64,000 nt of DNA from assembly GCF_002234595.1 (NCBI RefSeq), contig NZ_NMUL01000049.1, positions 62,001-126,000 of the forward strand, given 5' to 3'. A program made the position numbers and the translations under genes. The notes under the pieces are model-generated. The model ran no database searches. It saw only the letters and a program-made list of their open reading frames with translations, and had not been told where the DNA came from. The stretch comes from Amycolatopsis vastitatis. Lineage in GTDB: Bacteria; Actinomycetota; Actinomycetes; Mycobacteriales; Pseudonocardiaceae. Positions 23,555-31,628 of the stretch are shown piece by piece (position 1 is the first letter of the stretch; each line of letters opens with the position of its first letter).

Positions 23555-25414
23555 TCAGCCGCGCCAGTGCCGGTCGAGCAGGGAAACGCCGTCCTGGACG
23601 ACCTTCCCGGAGGCGTCGATGGCGGTCGCGGTGGCCGTGACCTCGAGGTCGACGGTGACGTGGGCGCCGGTCGCGGTGTCGACGGTGCCGGTGATGCGCC
23701 CGGTGACGGTGGACTCGGCCGGGTCGAGCCGGGAGGCGGTGGCGACGAGCTCCTGGTCGACGCGCATCGCGTGCCGTCCGCCCGGGACGTCCTCCGGCCG
23801 GATCCGGTTGCTCCCGGCCAGGCGCAGGGAAACGGTGTCGCGCAACAGGTCTTCGGTGACCTCCCAGAACGCCGCCTGCTCGGCGGGTTCGCCGTCGAGG
23901 TGTTCTTCGAGGCCGTCCGCGACGGCCGGCTCGGGCATCGGGCAGGCGCGCCCGCTCGCGGGGTCGGCGAGCGGGAGCCGCAGGGTCCGCGCCGCCGGCC
24001 ACCCTTCGGGCGGTTCCTGCGGCCAGACCCGGGGGAAGTCGCCGGGCGCGACGACGACGCGGAGCCGGTGCCCCGCGGCCACTTCGTAAGTGGTCGGGGT
24101 CAGCGGCACGGTGAGCTCGCCGTCGTCGGCGCACTCGAGGCCCGCGCAGATCAGGAGCGACCGTCCCACGGGGTCGACGTCGGTGAGCTTCACCGAAACC
24201 CGCGGCCACGCGCGGGCCAGCTCCACCGTGGGACGGCCGCTGACCAGGAGCCGCTCCGGGAGCGGCGGCGAGGTGTAGCAGAGACTGCGGCTGTCGTCGC
24301 CGTGCTGGTCCAGCGGCAGCCCGAACTGCCCGGCGGGGGTGGCCCACAACCCGGACTGCAGACCGACTGCGGGGTCGGGGACGGCCGGCGCGGACCGCTG
24401 CCAGCCGGTCAGGTCTTCCGTGCGGGCGGTGCCTTCCGGCGGCCAGGAATCGAAGCCGAGCCAGCGCGGCCGCTCGCCCTGCACGTACACGCGGACGTCC
24501 GGAGCGCTTTCGGTCTCGTCGGTTCCCAGCAGCCAGCGGTCCCACCAGGACCGGGCGATCTCGAGGAAGTCGATCGGCGTGAACGGGCACTCCTGCGGCA
24601 TGACGTGCATCCACGGCCCGGCGATCAGGGACTTGGTCCCGCGCAGGCCTTCGTAGGCGCGGACGGCACCGTCGACGAAGAGGTCCCGCCAACCGGCCAC
24701 GCACAGGGCGGGCACTTCGATCGCCGAGACGTCGATCCGCCGCCGGGCCCACACGGGCGAGCCGGGGCCGTGGCGGAACATGTCGAGCAGGTAGGGCGCG
24801 AAGGTCATCCGCCGGTGCCAGCGCGCCTGCTCGTTCGGGTCGGCGAAGTCGTCCACCGGGGGCAGCAGCTGGTTGAACAGCGTGCCCACCGCCCACGAGG
24901 CCAGCGGGGAGAACGCGCCGCGCGCGCCGCCGGGGTGGACGAAGTCGCGACCGGGATCGGTCGGCCCTTCGAGCGCGATGAGGGCTTTGAGGGCTTCGGG
25001 ACGCCGGGACGCGGCGCGCAGGGTCGTGATGGCCCCGTAGGAACCGCCCCACATGCCGACCGCGCCGGTGCACCACGACTGGGCCGCGCCCCAGCGGATG
25101 GCGTCGAGCGCGTCGTCGGCGTCCCCGGGGTCGAACGGCGGCCGCTGGACACCGTCGGACGAGCCGGTGCCGAGCAGGTCGACGAGCAGCGACGCGTAGC
25201 CGCGCTCGGCGAACCACCGTTCGGTGGGCGACCCGGTCAGTGCGGCGACGTCCCGCCGGTAGGGGAGGACGGTCACCAGGAGCGGGTGCGGCCCCGGCCC
25301 GCCGGGAAGGAACAGGTTGCCGGAAAGCGTGACTCCCGGGTCGGGCGTGGGGATCCGGACGTCGCGCCGGACCACGACCTCGTGGCGTCGCTCAGTCTCC
25401 GTGCGTGCAGGCAT
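23555..25414 (-). CDS. CocE/NonD-type (S15 family) hydrolase, importer-side paralogue
   Basis: From the ATG at 25414 (GGAGG 5-6 nt upstream) the protein has 619 residues. It has the nucleophile elbow MWGGSYGAITT near residue 127, VPALCVAGWRDLF near 245, GPWMHVMPQ near 275, and the C-terminal jelly-roll (FGLPLDQHGDDSRSLCYTSPPLPERLLVSGRP; AAGHRLRVVVAPGDFPRVWP). Many of these stretches match the 12658-14643 protein almost word for word, so the two are paralogues. As first gene of the importer operon it probably cleaves an ester or amide of the imported compound. It has no signal peptide. Confidence 0.9.
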   Translation of the reverse strand: MPARTETERRHEVVVRRDVRIPTPDPGVTLSGNLFLPGGPGPHPLLVTVLPYRRDVAALTGSPTERWFAERGYASLLVDLLGTGSSDGVQRPPFDPGDADDALDAIRWGAAQSWCTGAVGMWGGSYGAITTLRAASRRPEALKALIALEGPTDPGRDFVHPGGARGAFSPLASWAVGTLFNQLLPPVDDFADPNEQARWHRRMTFAPYLLDMFRHGPGSPVWARRRIDVSAIEVPALCVAGWRDLFVDGAVRAYEGLRGTKSLIAGPWMHVMPQECPFTPIDFLEIARSWWDRWLLGTDETESAPDVRVYVQGERPRWLGFDSWPPEGTARTEDLTGWQRSAPAVPDPAVGLQSGLWATPAGQFGLPLDQHGDDSRSLCYTSPPLPERLLVSGRPTVELARAWPRVSVKLTDVDPVGRSLLICAGLECADDGELTVPLTPTTYEVAAGHRLRVVVAPGDFPRVWPQEPPEGWPAARTLRLPLADPASGRACPMPEPAVADGLEEHLDGEPAEQAAFWEVTEDLLRDTVSLRLAGSNRIRPEDVPGGRHAMRVDQELVATASRLDPAESTVTGRITGTVDTATGAHVTVDLEVTATATAIDASGKVVQDGVSLLDRHWRG

Positions 25415-25465
25415 CGCCGCCTCCGCTCCGCTCCCACCGAGTGGGTACGAGATCGAATACTTCAG

Positions 25466-25485
25466 TACCGGATTCCGTACGTTAG
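25466..25485. promoter_or_regulatory. Probable TetR operator in front of the importer operon
   Basis: The + strand reads TACCGGAT, three bases, GTACG, one base, TAG. The same arrangement occurs on the - strand at 26239-26258 in front of the TetR gene. The site is an imperfect dyad (GTAC at each end), lies 52 bp upstream of the hydrolase start at 25414 and overlaps the only place for that operon's promoter. Its repetition at both promoters makes it the likely binding site of the TetR protein between them. Confidence 0.65.
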
Positions 25486-25560
25486 ACACAGACGTGGCGA
25501 CGGCGCAAGCCCTGTGGGAGGTGGAAGGCGCGCTCTTCGGCCGGGGCCGCGGGTGAAGGG

Positions 25561-26193
25561 CTACTTGTCGCCGGGGTTGGCCAGGGCTGCGAGCACCAGG
25601 GCGCCGAGTTCGGTGTAGGCGTCGGCCATGGACAGTCCCGAGCGGTCGAGCAGCTCGCCGTGCTGGATGCCGTCGATGAGCAGGCTGACCGCCGCGCCGA
25701 CGAAGTCCGCGTTGACCGCGCGGAACGCGCCCGAGGCCACACCGTCCTGAATGGACTCCCGGACCCGGTGGGCCGCGGCGAGCGAATGCCGGGCGTACAG
25801 CTCCGCCGTCGCCTCGAACGTGAGCAGGTCGGCGTAGCACTCCGGCGACATCCGCCGCAGCTCGGCACCCAGGCCGGCGAGGTACTCGGCGATGCGCTGC
25901 GACGGGTCGGTGATCGGCCCGACCTTCTCCTCGACCCGGGTGGCCGCGCCCTGGAAGAAGTGCCGGACGGCGACGACGACCAGCTGCTCCTTGCTGCCGG
26001 CCACCGCGTACAGCGTCGACTTGGAACACTGGAGCCTGCTGGCCAGGTCGTCCACGGTGAGCCGGGCGAAGCCCTCGTCGAGGAAAAGCCGTTCCAAGCG
26101 GAGGACCAGCTCCTCGCGCTTGGTGTCGGACATGCGTCGGCTTCGCGCCGTGCGCGCTCCCGGTGGCGTCATCCAAGGTGGCTTCGCGGTCAT
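25561..26193 (-). CDS. TetR-family transcriptional repressor
   Basis: Start at the ATG 26193 gives 210 residues; a GTG at 26211 or an ATG at 26133 are alternatives. The N-terminal helix-turn-helix is clear (LERLFLDEGFARLTVDDLASRLQCSKSTLYAVAGSKEQLVVVAV). The C-terminal all-helical ligand domain (ECYADLLTFEATAELYARHSLAAAHRVRESI) resembles the TetR_C_33/AcrR type. It lies between two copies of a shared dyad, one at its own promoter and one at the importer operon, which it should repress. The inducer is probably the imported compound or a breakdown product. Confidence 0.88.
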   Translation of the reverse strand: MTAKPPWMTPPGARTARSRRMSDTKREELVLRLERLFLDEGFARLTVDDLASRLQCSKSTLYAVAGSKEQLVVVAVRHFFQGAATRVEEKVGPITDPSQRIAEYLAGLGAELRRMSPECYADLLTFEATAELYARHSLAAAHRVRESIQDGVASGAFRAVNADFVGAAVSLLIDGIQHGELLDRSGLSMADAYTELGALVLAALANPGDK

Positions 26194-26238
26194 GGTTCGG
26201 TAGCCTCGCACACCCCCGGGTCAGGGCGGCGCGCGGTA

Positions 26239-26258
26239 CTACCGTACCCCATCCGGTA
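26239..26258. promoter_or_regulatory. Probable TetR operator in front of the tetR gene
   Basis: On the - strand this reads TACCGGAT, GGG, GTACG, one base, TAG, identical in all 16 specified bases to the site at 25466-25485. It lies 46-65 bp upstream of the TetR start at 26193. The overlapping + strand GGTAC TACC GTACC (26236-26249) is a further dyad. Autoregulation is inferred. Confidence 0.65.
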
Positions 26259-26261
26259 CCC

Positions 26262-27110
26262 TCATGGGAGAAGCCCGAATCGCCGGGCGGTGACCACGGC
26301 CTCCATCCGGCTGCGAGCGACGAGCTTGCGCATGGTGCTGCGCAGGTAGCTCTTCACGGTTTCCGTGGTGATCCCGAGATCCTCCGCGATCTGGTGGTTG
26401 GTCCAGCCGAGGGCGACGCAGGCGAGCACGTCCAGCTCGCGCGCGGACAACGCCGGGACGTTCTCGCGCGGCGCGGACCGGCCGGTGACCGCCGACAGCG
26501 TCTCGCACACCGCCCGGACCCGGCCGCGCAGCACCGGGTCGTCGACGCTCTGGGTGAGGATCCGCAGCTCGGCGTACGCCTCGCGGACCAGCTCCCAGTG
26601 CGGGCGGTTGCAGTCGGTCGCGTCGTACCGGTCGAGCCAGGCCAGCCGCCGGGTCACCTCGTCGCGGACGGCCAGGCCCTGCTCGAGCTCGCGCGCCGAC
26701 TCCACGACGGCCTGCACCACGCGATCGCCCAGCGGCATCGAGCTGCGCAACGCGCCGTAGAGCACGCCGCGCACGGTCCGCGTCACCACCACCGGCACGG
26801 CCACCATCGCGCGCAGCCCCTCGGCCATGATGATGTGGTCGTAATCGTGGCTGATCCCGGGGGAGCGCACGTAGTCGTCGACGACGAGGGGCCGCCGCTG
26901 CGCCACCGCCTTCCCGCCGAGCCCGCGCCCGTACTCGAGGCTGACACCCCGGAGCGCGCCGGTGTTCGGGCCGGCGATCTGGCTGAGCTTGACCTGCCGG
27001 CCGGAGCCGACCTCGCCCCCGAAGGTGAGCGGCAGGCCGGTCGCGTCCCGTATCCGGGCCAGCGCGCGGTAGATCTCCGGACGGTCGTCGGCCGCGGCGT
27101 TCGGGCTCAC
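26262..27110 (-). CDS. GAF-domain LuxR-family transcriptional regulator
   Basis: The GTG at 27110 with GGAGG 5 nt upstream gives 282 residues. Residues about 10-150 form a GAF-like ligand domain (GRGLGGKAVAQRRPLVVDDYVRSPGISHDYDHII...RAMVAVPVV). Residues about 215-275 are a LuxR helix-turn-helix (LSARELDVLACVALGWTNHQIAEDLGITTETVKSYLRSTMRKL). Regulators of this make-up sit beside aromatic and organic-acid catabolic genes and sense a pathway compound. Here it diverges from the acyl-CoA ligase gene at 27242, its likely target. Confidence 0.87.
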   Translation of the reverse strand: MSPNAAADDRPEIYRALARIRDATGLPLTFGGEVGSGRQVKLSQIAGPNTGALRGVSLEYGRGLGGKAVAQRRPLVVDDYVRSPGISHDYDHIIMAEGLRAMVAVPVVVTRTVRGVLYGALRSSMPLGDRVVQAVVESARELEQGLAVRDEVTRRLAWLDRYDATDCNRPHWELVREAYAELRILTQSVDDPVLRGRVRAVCETLSAVTGRSAPRENVPALSARELDVLACVALGWTNHQIAEDLGITTETVKSYLRSTMRKLVARSRMEAVVTARRFGLLP

Positions 27111-27181
27111 GGCTGCCTCCTCGCGAACGTGCCGAAAAGACCCGCTCCCCTCAGCCGGGGGTAGCTGGGTTTCCCCGGCGA

Positions 27182-27197
27182 TGGGACATTTTTCCCA
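27182..27197. promoter_or_regulatory. Dyad between the GAF-LuxR and acyl-CoA ligase genes
   Basis: TGGGA (27182-27186) and TCCCA (27193-27197) are separated by CATTTT in the 131-bp divergent spacer. A related TGGGTTTCCCC lies at 27167-27177. The element is 45 bp before the ligase start and 72 bp before the regulator start, as expected for a shared operator. Confidence 0.4.
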
Positions 27198-27241
27198 CGG
27201 TACGGCACCGTCGCGGTATCGCGTAGCTCCAGGAGGTCGCC

Positions 27242-28864
27242 ATGACGAGCAGCCACCGCCATGTCGAGGACCTCGTGTCACTCTTCGACCGCCCGCAGGC
27301 GTGTGCCGCGGAACTGCTGTGCGACCGGCATCCCGCCGACGCGGTCGCGTTCACCGTCGTCGAGCCTGATCTTTCTTGTCGCGACTGGACTTTCGGCGAG
27401 CTGCGGACCGAGTCCGCCCGGCTGGCCACCGCACTGGCCGAGCTCGGCGCCGGCCCGGGCGACCGCGTCGCGACGCTGCTCGGCAAGTCGGGTGAGCTGG
27501 TCGTGACCGTGCTCGCGATCTGGCGGATCGGGGCGGCCCACGTGCCGCTGTTCACCGCGCTGGCCCCGCCGGCCATCGCGACCCGGCTCGCCGGCAGCGG
27601 CGCGCGGATCGTGGTCACCGAACCCGGGCAGCGGGCCAAGCTCGGCCCGAACGAGGACATCCCGGCGGCGTGGCGGCTGACCGTGATCACCACCGGCACC
27701 GGCGCGGACGGCGACCACCGCTTCGACCGCCTGCTGGAGGCGCCCCCGCAGCCGGTCCCCGTCGCGATGGGCGGGGACGCGACGCTCGTCGAGCTCTTCA
27801 CGTCGGGGACGACCGGAGCGCCGAAGGGCGTGCCCGTTCCGCTGTGGGCGGTGTCGTCGATGCTCGTCTACCAGGAGTTCGGGCTCGACCACCAGGAGTC
27901 CGACGTGTTCTGGAACGCCGCCGACCCCGGCTGGGCCTACGGCCTCTACCACGCGATCATCGGCCCGCTCGGCCTCGGCCGGCGCAGCCTGATGGTCCAC
28001 AGTGGATTCTCCCCGGCCCTCACCTGGGCCGTGCTCGACGCCTTCCGCGTCACCAACTTCACCGCGGGCCCGACGGTGTACCGCGCGTTGCGCGCCGCCG
28101 AAGACCTGGCTCCGGCCGACCTCGCGCTGCGGCACTGCTCGTCGGCGGGAGAACCCCTGCCGCCGGAGGTCAGCGAGTGGGCCGAGCACGTGCTCGGCAT
28201 CCCGGTCCTGGACCACTACGGGCAGACGGAGCTGGGCATGGCGGTCGCCAACGCCTGGCACCCCGGGTTCCGCACCGAGCGGCGGCCCGGGTCGATGGGC
28301 CGGGCCCTGCCGGGCTGGCGGCTCGAAGCACTGCGGCCGGAGTCGGCCGAACCCGCGGCGCCGGGGGAACGCGGACGGCTCGCGGTCGACCTCGCGGCCA
28401 GCCCGCTGATGTGGTTCACCGGCTACCGCGGCGCGCCCGGGCGCACCGCCGAACGCTTCACTGCCGACCGGCGCTGGTACCTGACCGGGGACACCGCCTC
28501 GAAGGACGCCGACGGGAACTTCCGCTTCACCGCCCGCGACGACGACATCATCCTGATGGCGGGCTACCGGATCGGACCGTCCGAAGTGGAATCCGTGCTG
28601 CTCGGTCACCCCGCCGTCGCGGAGGCCGCGGTCGTCGGCGTCCCGGACGAGCTGCGGGGCGAGGTGGTCGCGGCCCACGTCGTCCTGCGCGCCGGCCGGG
28701 ACGCCGGCCCGGAGCTGGCCGCCGAGCTGCAGGACCTGGTGAAGACCCGCTTCGCCGCCCACGCCTACCCGCGGATCGTCCACTTCGTCGCGCAGCTGCC
28801 GAAGACACCGAGCGGCAAGCTCCAGCGCTCGGCCCTGCGCATCGCCGAACGGCATTCCCGATAG
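27242..28864 (+). CDS. AMP-forming acyl-CoA synthetase (ACS-like)
   Basis: The 540-residue enzyme starts at an ATG with AGGAGG upstream. It has the ATP-binding loop FTSGTTGAPKGVP near residue 188, the adenylate motif HYGQTELGMAVAN near 325, WYLTGDTASKDADGNFRF near 415, hinge DDDIILMAGYRIGPSEVES near 433-451, and catalytic Lys in PKTPSGKLQR near 526. The sequence is of the acetate/medium-chain/benzoate ligase type, but the substrate cannot be set. It could activate an acid for catabolism or supply acyl-CoA to the nearby KAS III; neither is shown. Confidence 0.9.
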   Translation: MTSSHRHVEDLVSLFDRPQACAAELLCDRHPADAVAFTVVEPDLSCRDWTFGELRTESARLATALAELGAGPGDRVATLLGKSGELVVTVLAIWRIGAAHVPLFTALAPPAIATRLAGSGARIVVTEPGQRAKLGPNEDIPAAWRLTVITTGTGADGDHRFDRLLEAPPQPVPVAMGGDATLVELFTSGTTGAPKGVPVPLWAVSSMLVYQEFGLDHQESDVFWNAADPGWAYGLYHAIIGPLGLGRRSLMVHSGFSPALTWAVLDAFRVTNFTAGPTVYRALRAAEDLAPADLALRHCSSAGEPLPPEVSEWAEHVLGIPVLDHYGQTELGMAVANAWHPGFRTERRPGSMGRALPGWRLEALRPESAEPAAPGERGRLAVDLAASPLMWFTGYRGAPGRTAERFTADRRWYLTGDTASKDADGNFRFTARDDDIILMAGYRIGPSEVESVLLGHPAVAEAAVVGVPDELRGEVVAAHVVLRAGRDAGPELAAELQDLVKTRFAAHAYPRIVHFVAQLPKTPSGKLQRSALRIAERHSR

Positions 28865-29113
28865 CGGCCGTCACCGCCGATCCCGGGTGATCCCCGGGTG
28901 AGTTCCCCTGCCCGCGCGCGTTCCCGGCGCGCCGGGGAGTCCCGGCTGCCTGCGCGGTCCCGGGATCCCGACTCCCGCACCGGTCCTTGCCCGGCGCGGG
29001 CCCGGGAGAGCCGTCCGCTCTCCCCGCCTGGTGTCCCCGGGCCGGTCGCACCGGCGCGCCCGAGCACGCCCGGGGACGCCAGGCTCCGTCCCTCACACAC
29101 CCTGGAGGCAACG

Positions 29114-30175
29114 ATGCCCAGGCCCGTCGAAGACCGGCAGAACCAGCCCCGTGCGGCGGCACCAGAGCGGGGGCCGTCGCGGCTGTCCCGCCGGAAGTTC
29201 GTCCTCGGCGCGGCCGCGGGACTGTCCGCGGCCGCCGTCGCGGCCCCGCGAACGGCGAGTGCCGCCGGCACCGCGTCCGGCGCGGTGGCCGACAGCGGAG
29301 CCCGGGTGATCGCGGAACACCGGCTCGATCCCAAGATGCTCGACCTGACCATCGATTCACCCGCCCTGGCGACCACGGCGATGGTGCGGCTGCTGCACCC
29401 CGCCGGCTGGACGCCCGGCGCCGGACCGGCGTTGCCGGTGCTGTACCTGCTCCACGGCGCCGGCGACGACTACACGTCGTGGACGCGCTCGACCGACGTC
29501 GAAGCCTTCATCAACGGCACCGAGATGCTGGTGGTGATGCCTTCGGGCGGCCGGGACGGGTTCTATTCGGACTGGTACAACCGGGGTGCCGGCGGCGCGC
29601 CGCGCTGGGAGACCTTCCACCTGACCGAGCTGCGCCAGATCCTCGAACGGGGCTACGGCGCCGGAACCGTCCGCTCGATCGCCGGCCTCTCGATGGGCGG
29701 GCTGGGCGCGATGGCGTACGCGGGACGGCATCCGGGGATGTTCGTCGCGGCTGCGGCCTACAGCGGCGTCGTCCACACGACGTACGAGAACGCCCGCGGG
29801 ACCAGCCTGATCCAGGGGGTGCTCGTCAAGGACGGTTACGACCCCACGGCCCTGTGGGGCGACCCGAACCTCAACGCGAGAGTGTGGGCCGCGCACAACC
29901 CGTACGACCTGGCCCGGAACCTGGCCGGCATCCCGCTGTACCTCGCGTGCGGCAACGGGACCCCCGGCGTCCTCGACCCGCCGAGCACCCCGCCGGACCT
30001 GTTCATCGAGCCGCTGTGCGCGGAGATGAACACCGCGTTCGCCCGGCGGCTGCGGGAGGTCGGCGCGAACGTCACGACCGACTTCTACGGGCCGGGCACG
30101 CACAACTGGCCGTGGTGGCAGCGTTCCCTGCACGTGTCCTTCCCCCTGCTGACCGAGCCGCTGCGGCTCGGGTGA
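29114..30175 (+). CDS. Tat-exported esterase (antigen 85/esterase D-like)
   Basis: The 353-residue protein starts at ATG 29114 after GGAGG. Its Tat signal is SRRKFVLGAAAGLSAAAVAAP with cleavage near TASA. The mature part is an alpha/beta hydrolase of the putative-esterase family: LPVLYLLHGAGDDYTSW near residue 110, nucleophile GLSMGGLGAMAYAGRHPGMF near 197, acid region ACGNGTPGVLDPP near 280, and His in GPGTHNWPWWQRSLH near 330. The family includes mycolyltransferases and acetyl/feruloyl esterases; the substrate is unknown. The 250 bp before it hold no gene; a strong hairpin follows. Confidence 0.88.
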   Translation: MPRPVEDRQNQPRAAAPERGPSRLSRRKFVLGAAAGLSAAAVAAPRTASAAGTASGAVADSGARVIAEHRLDPKMLDLTIDSPALATTAMVRLLHPAGWTPGAGPALPVLYLLHGAGDDYTSWTRSTDVEAFINGTEMLVVMPSGGRDGFYSDWYNRGAGGAPRWETFHLTELRQILERGYGAGTVRSIAGLSMGGLGAMAYAGRHPGMFVAAAAYSGVVHTTYENARGTSLIQGVLVKDGYDPTALWGDPNLNARVWAAHNPYDLARNLAGIPLYLACGNGTPGVLDPPSTPPDLFIEPLCAEMNTAFARRLREVGANVTTDFYGPGTHNWPWWQRSLHVSFPLLTEPLRLG

Positions 30176-30301
30176 GGTGGCCGGCCGGAGGGTTCCTCCG
30201 GTATCACCCCGGTGCGGGGGAGGCCGCCGGGCGCCGCCGGAAGTACGGTTTCCCGGCGGTGATCAGGAATCGCCGGCCGAGCGAGGATTGCCAAGAGGAA
30301 C

Positions 30302-30351
30302 CACCGGGGTGACCGGCTCGCCACTGTCTCGGCGAGCCGGTCACCGCGGTG
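30302..30351 (+). terminator. Very strong hairpin terminator after the esterase gene
   Basis: GGTGACCGGCTCGCC (30308-30322) and its exact complement GGCGAGCCGGTCACC (30331-30345) form a 15-bp perfect stem with an 8-nt loop. CACCG (30302-30306) and CGGTG (30347-30351) extend it by five pairs beyond a single mismatched position. There is no T tract, which is common for actinomycete terminators. Confidence 0.75.
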
Positions 30352-30464
30352 CCTGGCCGGAGCAAGACGGTCCGAGGCACGGGAGGTCGAGGCCCAGCCG
30401 CCACATTCGGGCGATCCGCCAGGCGACGTCCTGGTTGTCAAAGAATCGCCAGTTCGCCATTTGG

Positions 30465-30645
30465 CTGACCCGGTCGTGTCCTCGGGTGCTATGCCGTGCG
30501 GGGCGGCCTCGAAGACGTGCAGCTCGGCCGGAACGCTGGCGGCGAGCTGTTTCCGGTGCAGGCGCACGGCGTCCGACAGCAGCCGGTTCGGGGTACCGCT
30601 GATCAGGATCGTGGGACGAAACCCGGCGTGGTCGAGACGCACCAT
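30465..30645 (-). pseudogene. C-terminal remnant of an alpha/beta hydrolase, inverted against the next gene
   Basis: On the - strand 30645-30465 reads MVRLDHAGFRPTILISGTPN, then RLLSDAVRLHRKQLAAS and VPAELHVFEAAPHGIAPED. This is the Asp/His-bearing C-terminal section of HSL-type alpha/beta hydrolases (LISGTRDLLLSDAVRLH...AELHVFEAxPHG). After APED the similarity ends, and there is no N-terminal part. The remnant stops exactly where the conserved part of the rightward hydrolase at 30628-31440 begins. Confidence 0.6.
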
Positions 30646-31440
30646 TTGGCCTCGACCGAACCGGAAGGCGTCACCTACGCCGAGGTCGACGCCGGCGGCG
30701 TCCCCGCCCTCTGGTGCGTCCCCGCCGGCGCGGACCCCGGCCGGGCGCTGCTGCACTTCCACTTCGGCGGCTCGGTCACCGCGTCCATGCACTCCGACCG
30801 CAAGGCCGCCGGCCACATCGCGAAAGCCGCCGGGATCCGCTCCCTGGTCGTGGACTTCCGGCTGGCCCCCGAACACCCCCACCCGGCACAGCTCGACGAC
30901 GCCGAGACCGCCTACCGGTGGCTGCTGGCGCAGGGCTACCAGCCGCAGAACATCGGCAGCACCGGCCACTCCATCGGCGGCACCCTCGCGATCATGCTGC
31001 CGCTGCGGCTGCTCGCCAAAGGTGAACCCACCCCCGGCGCCATCGTCAGCATCTCACCGTGGACCGACCTCACCATCGCCAACCCCAAGGTCGACGAGAA
31101 CGAGGACAACGACAAGATGCTCAGCCGCAACACCCTCGAACTCTTCCGCGGAGCCTGGCTGCAGGACCCCGCCCTGGACTTCGCCGACCCGAAGATCAGC
31201 CTCGCCAACGCCGACCTGACCGGCCTGCCGCCGACCGTCGTGCACTACGGCGAGTACGAGACCCTCGCCGGCGACGGCGCCGAACTCGGACACCGGCTCA
31301 CCGAATTCAAGGTCACCTCCGAGGTCCACCCGATGCCCGAAGGGCAGCACTCGTTCATCCTCGCCGCCGGCCGCGTACCCGAAGTCGACCAGGCGATCGC
31401 GCAGATGGGCCAGTGGCTGCGCCGGCATCTCGGCGCCTGA
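30628..31440 (+). CDS. HSL-type alpha/beta hydrolase with truncated or replaced N-terminus
   Basis: Conserved sequence starts at EPEGVTYAEVDAGGVPALW. It runs through the oxyanion region HFHFGGSVTASMHSDRKAAGH (normally HGGG), RLAPEHPHPAQ, nucleophile STGHSIGGTLAI, acid region VHYGEYETLAGDG, and His in EGQHSFILAAG. It would act in the cytoplasm on small esters. I place the start tentatively at GTG 30628 (270 residues). Relatives carry 30-50 more N-terminal residues, and upstream DNA here encodes an inverted remnant of a similar gene. The gene therefore probably lost its start by rearrangement and may be weakly expressed or dead. Confidence 0.7.
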   Translation: MVETHHLASTEPEGVTYAEVDAGGVPALWCVPAGADPGRALLHFHFGGSVTASMHSDRKAAGHIAKAAGIRSLVVDFRLAPEHPHPAQLDDAETAYRWLLAQGYQPQNIGSTGHSIGGTLAIMLPLRLLAKGEPTPGAIVSISPWTDLTIANPKVDENEDNDKMLSRNTLELFRGAWLQDPALDFADPKISLANADLTGLPPTVVHYGEYETLAGDGAELGHRLTEFKVTSEVHPMPEGQHSFILAAGRVPEVDQAIAQMGQWLRRHLGA

Positions 31441-31450
31441 ACACCGCATC

Positions 31451-31620
31451 TCACACGTCACCGTTCCGGTGATCTTCCGGGATCCCGCCCGGCCAGGCTG
31501 TATCCGGCATCCCGTTCTGGTAGCGAACCCCGATGTCGGCCATGGCGGCGTCGTCCAGCACCACGAGCAGTTCGTCCGCATGTTCTGGAGCTTCTTCGAT
31601 GAGCTCCCAAACCGAAGGTG
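31451..31620 (-). pseudogene. Short coding-like tail, unidentified
   Basis: A - strand frame ending in TGA at 31451-31453 reads TPSVWELIEEAPEHADELL and then VVLDDAAMADIGVRYQNGM and PDTAWPGGIPEDHRNGDV. It is acidic and coherent, with codon use like real genes. No ATG, GTG or TTG start is available in frame near its right end. It is either the end of a deleted gene or a small protein with an unusual start. I do not recognise it. Confidence 0.3.
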
Positions 31621-31628
31621 TCAGAAAG

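Noticed and set aside
28865..29113. Repeated GGGTGA / CCCGGG motifs between ligase and esterase genes
   Set aside because: Short GC-rich repeats without dyad symmetry or a clear terminator; expected by chance in this composition.
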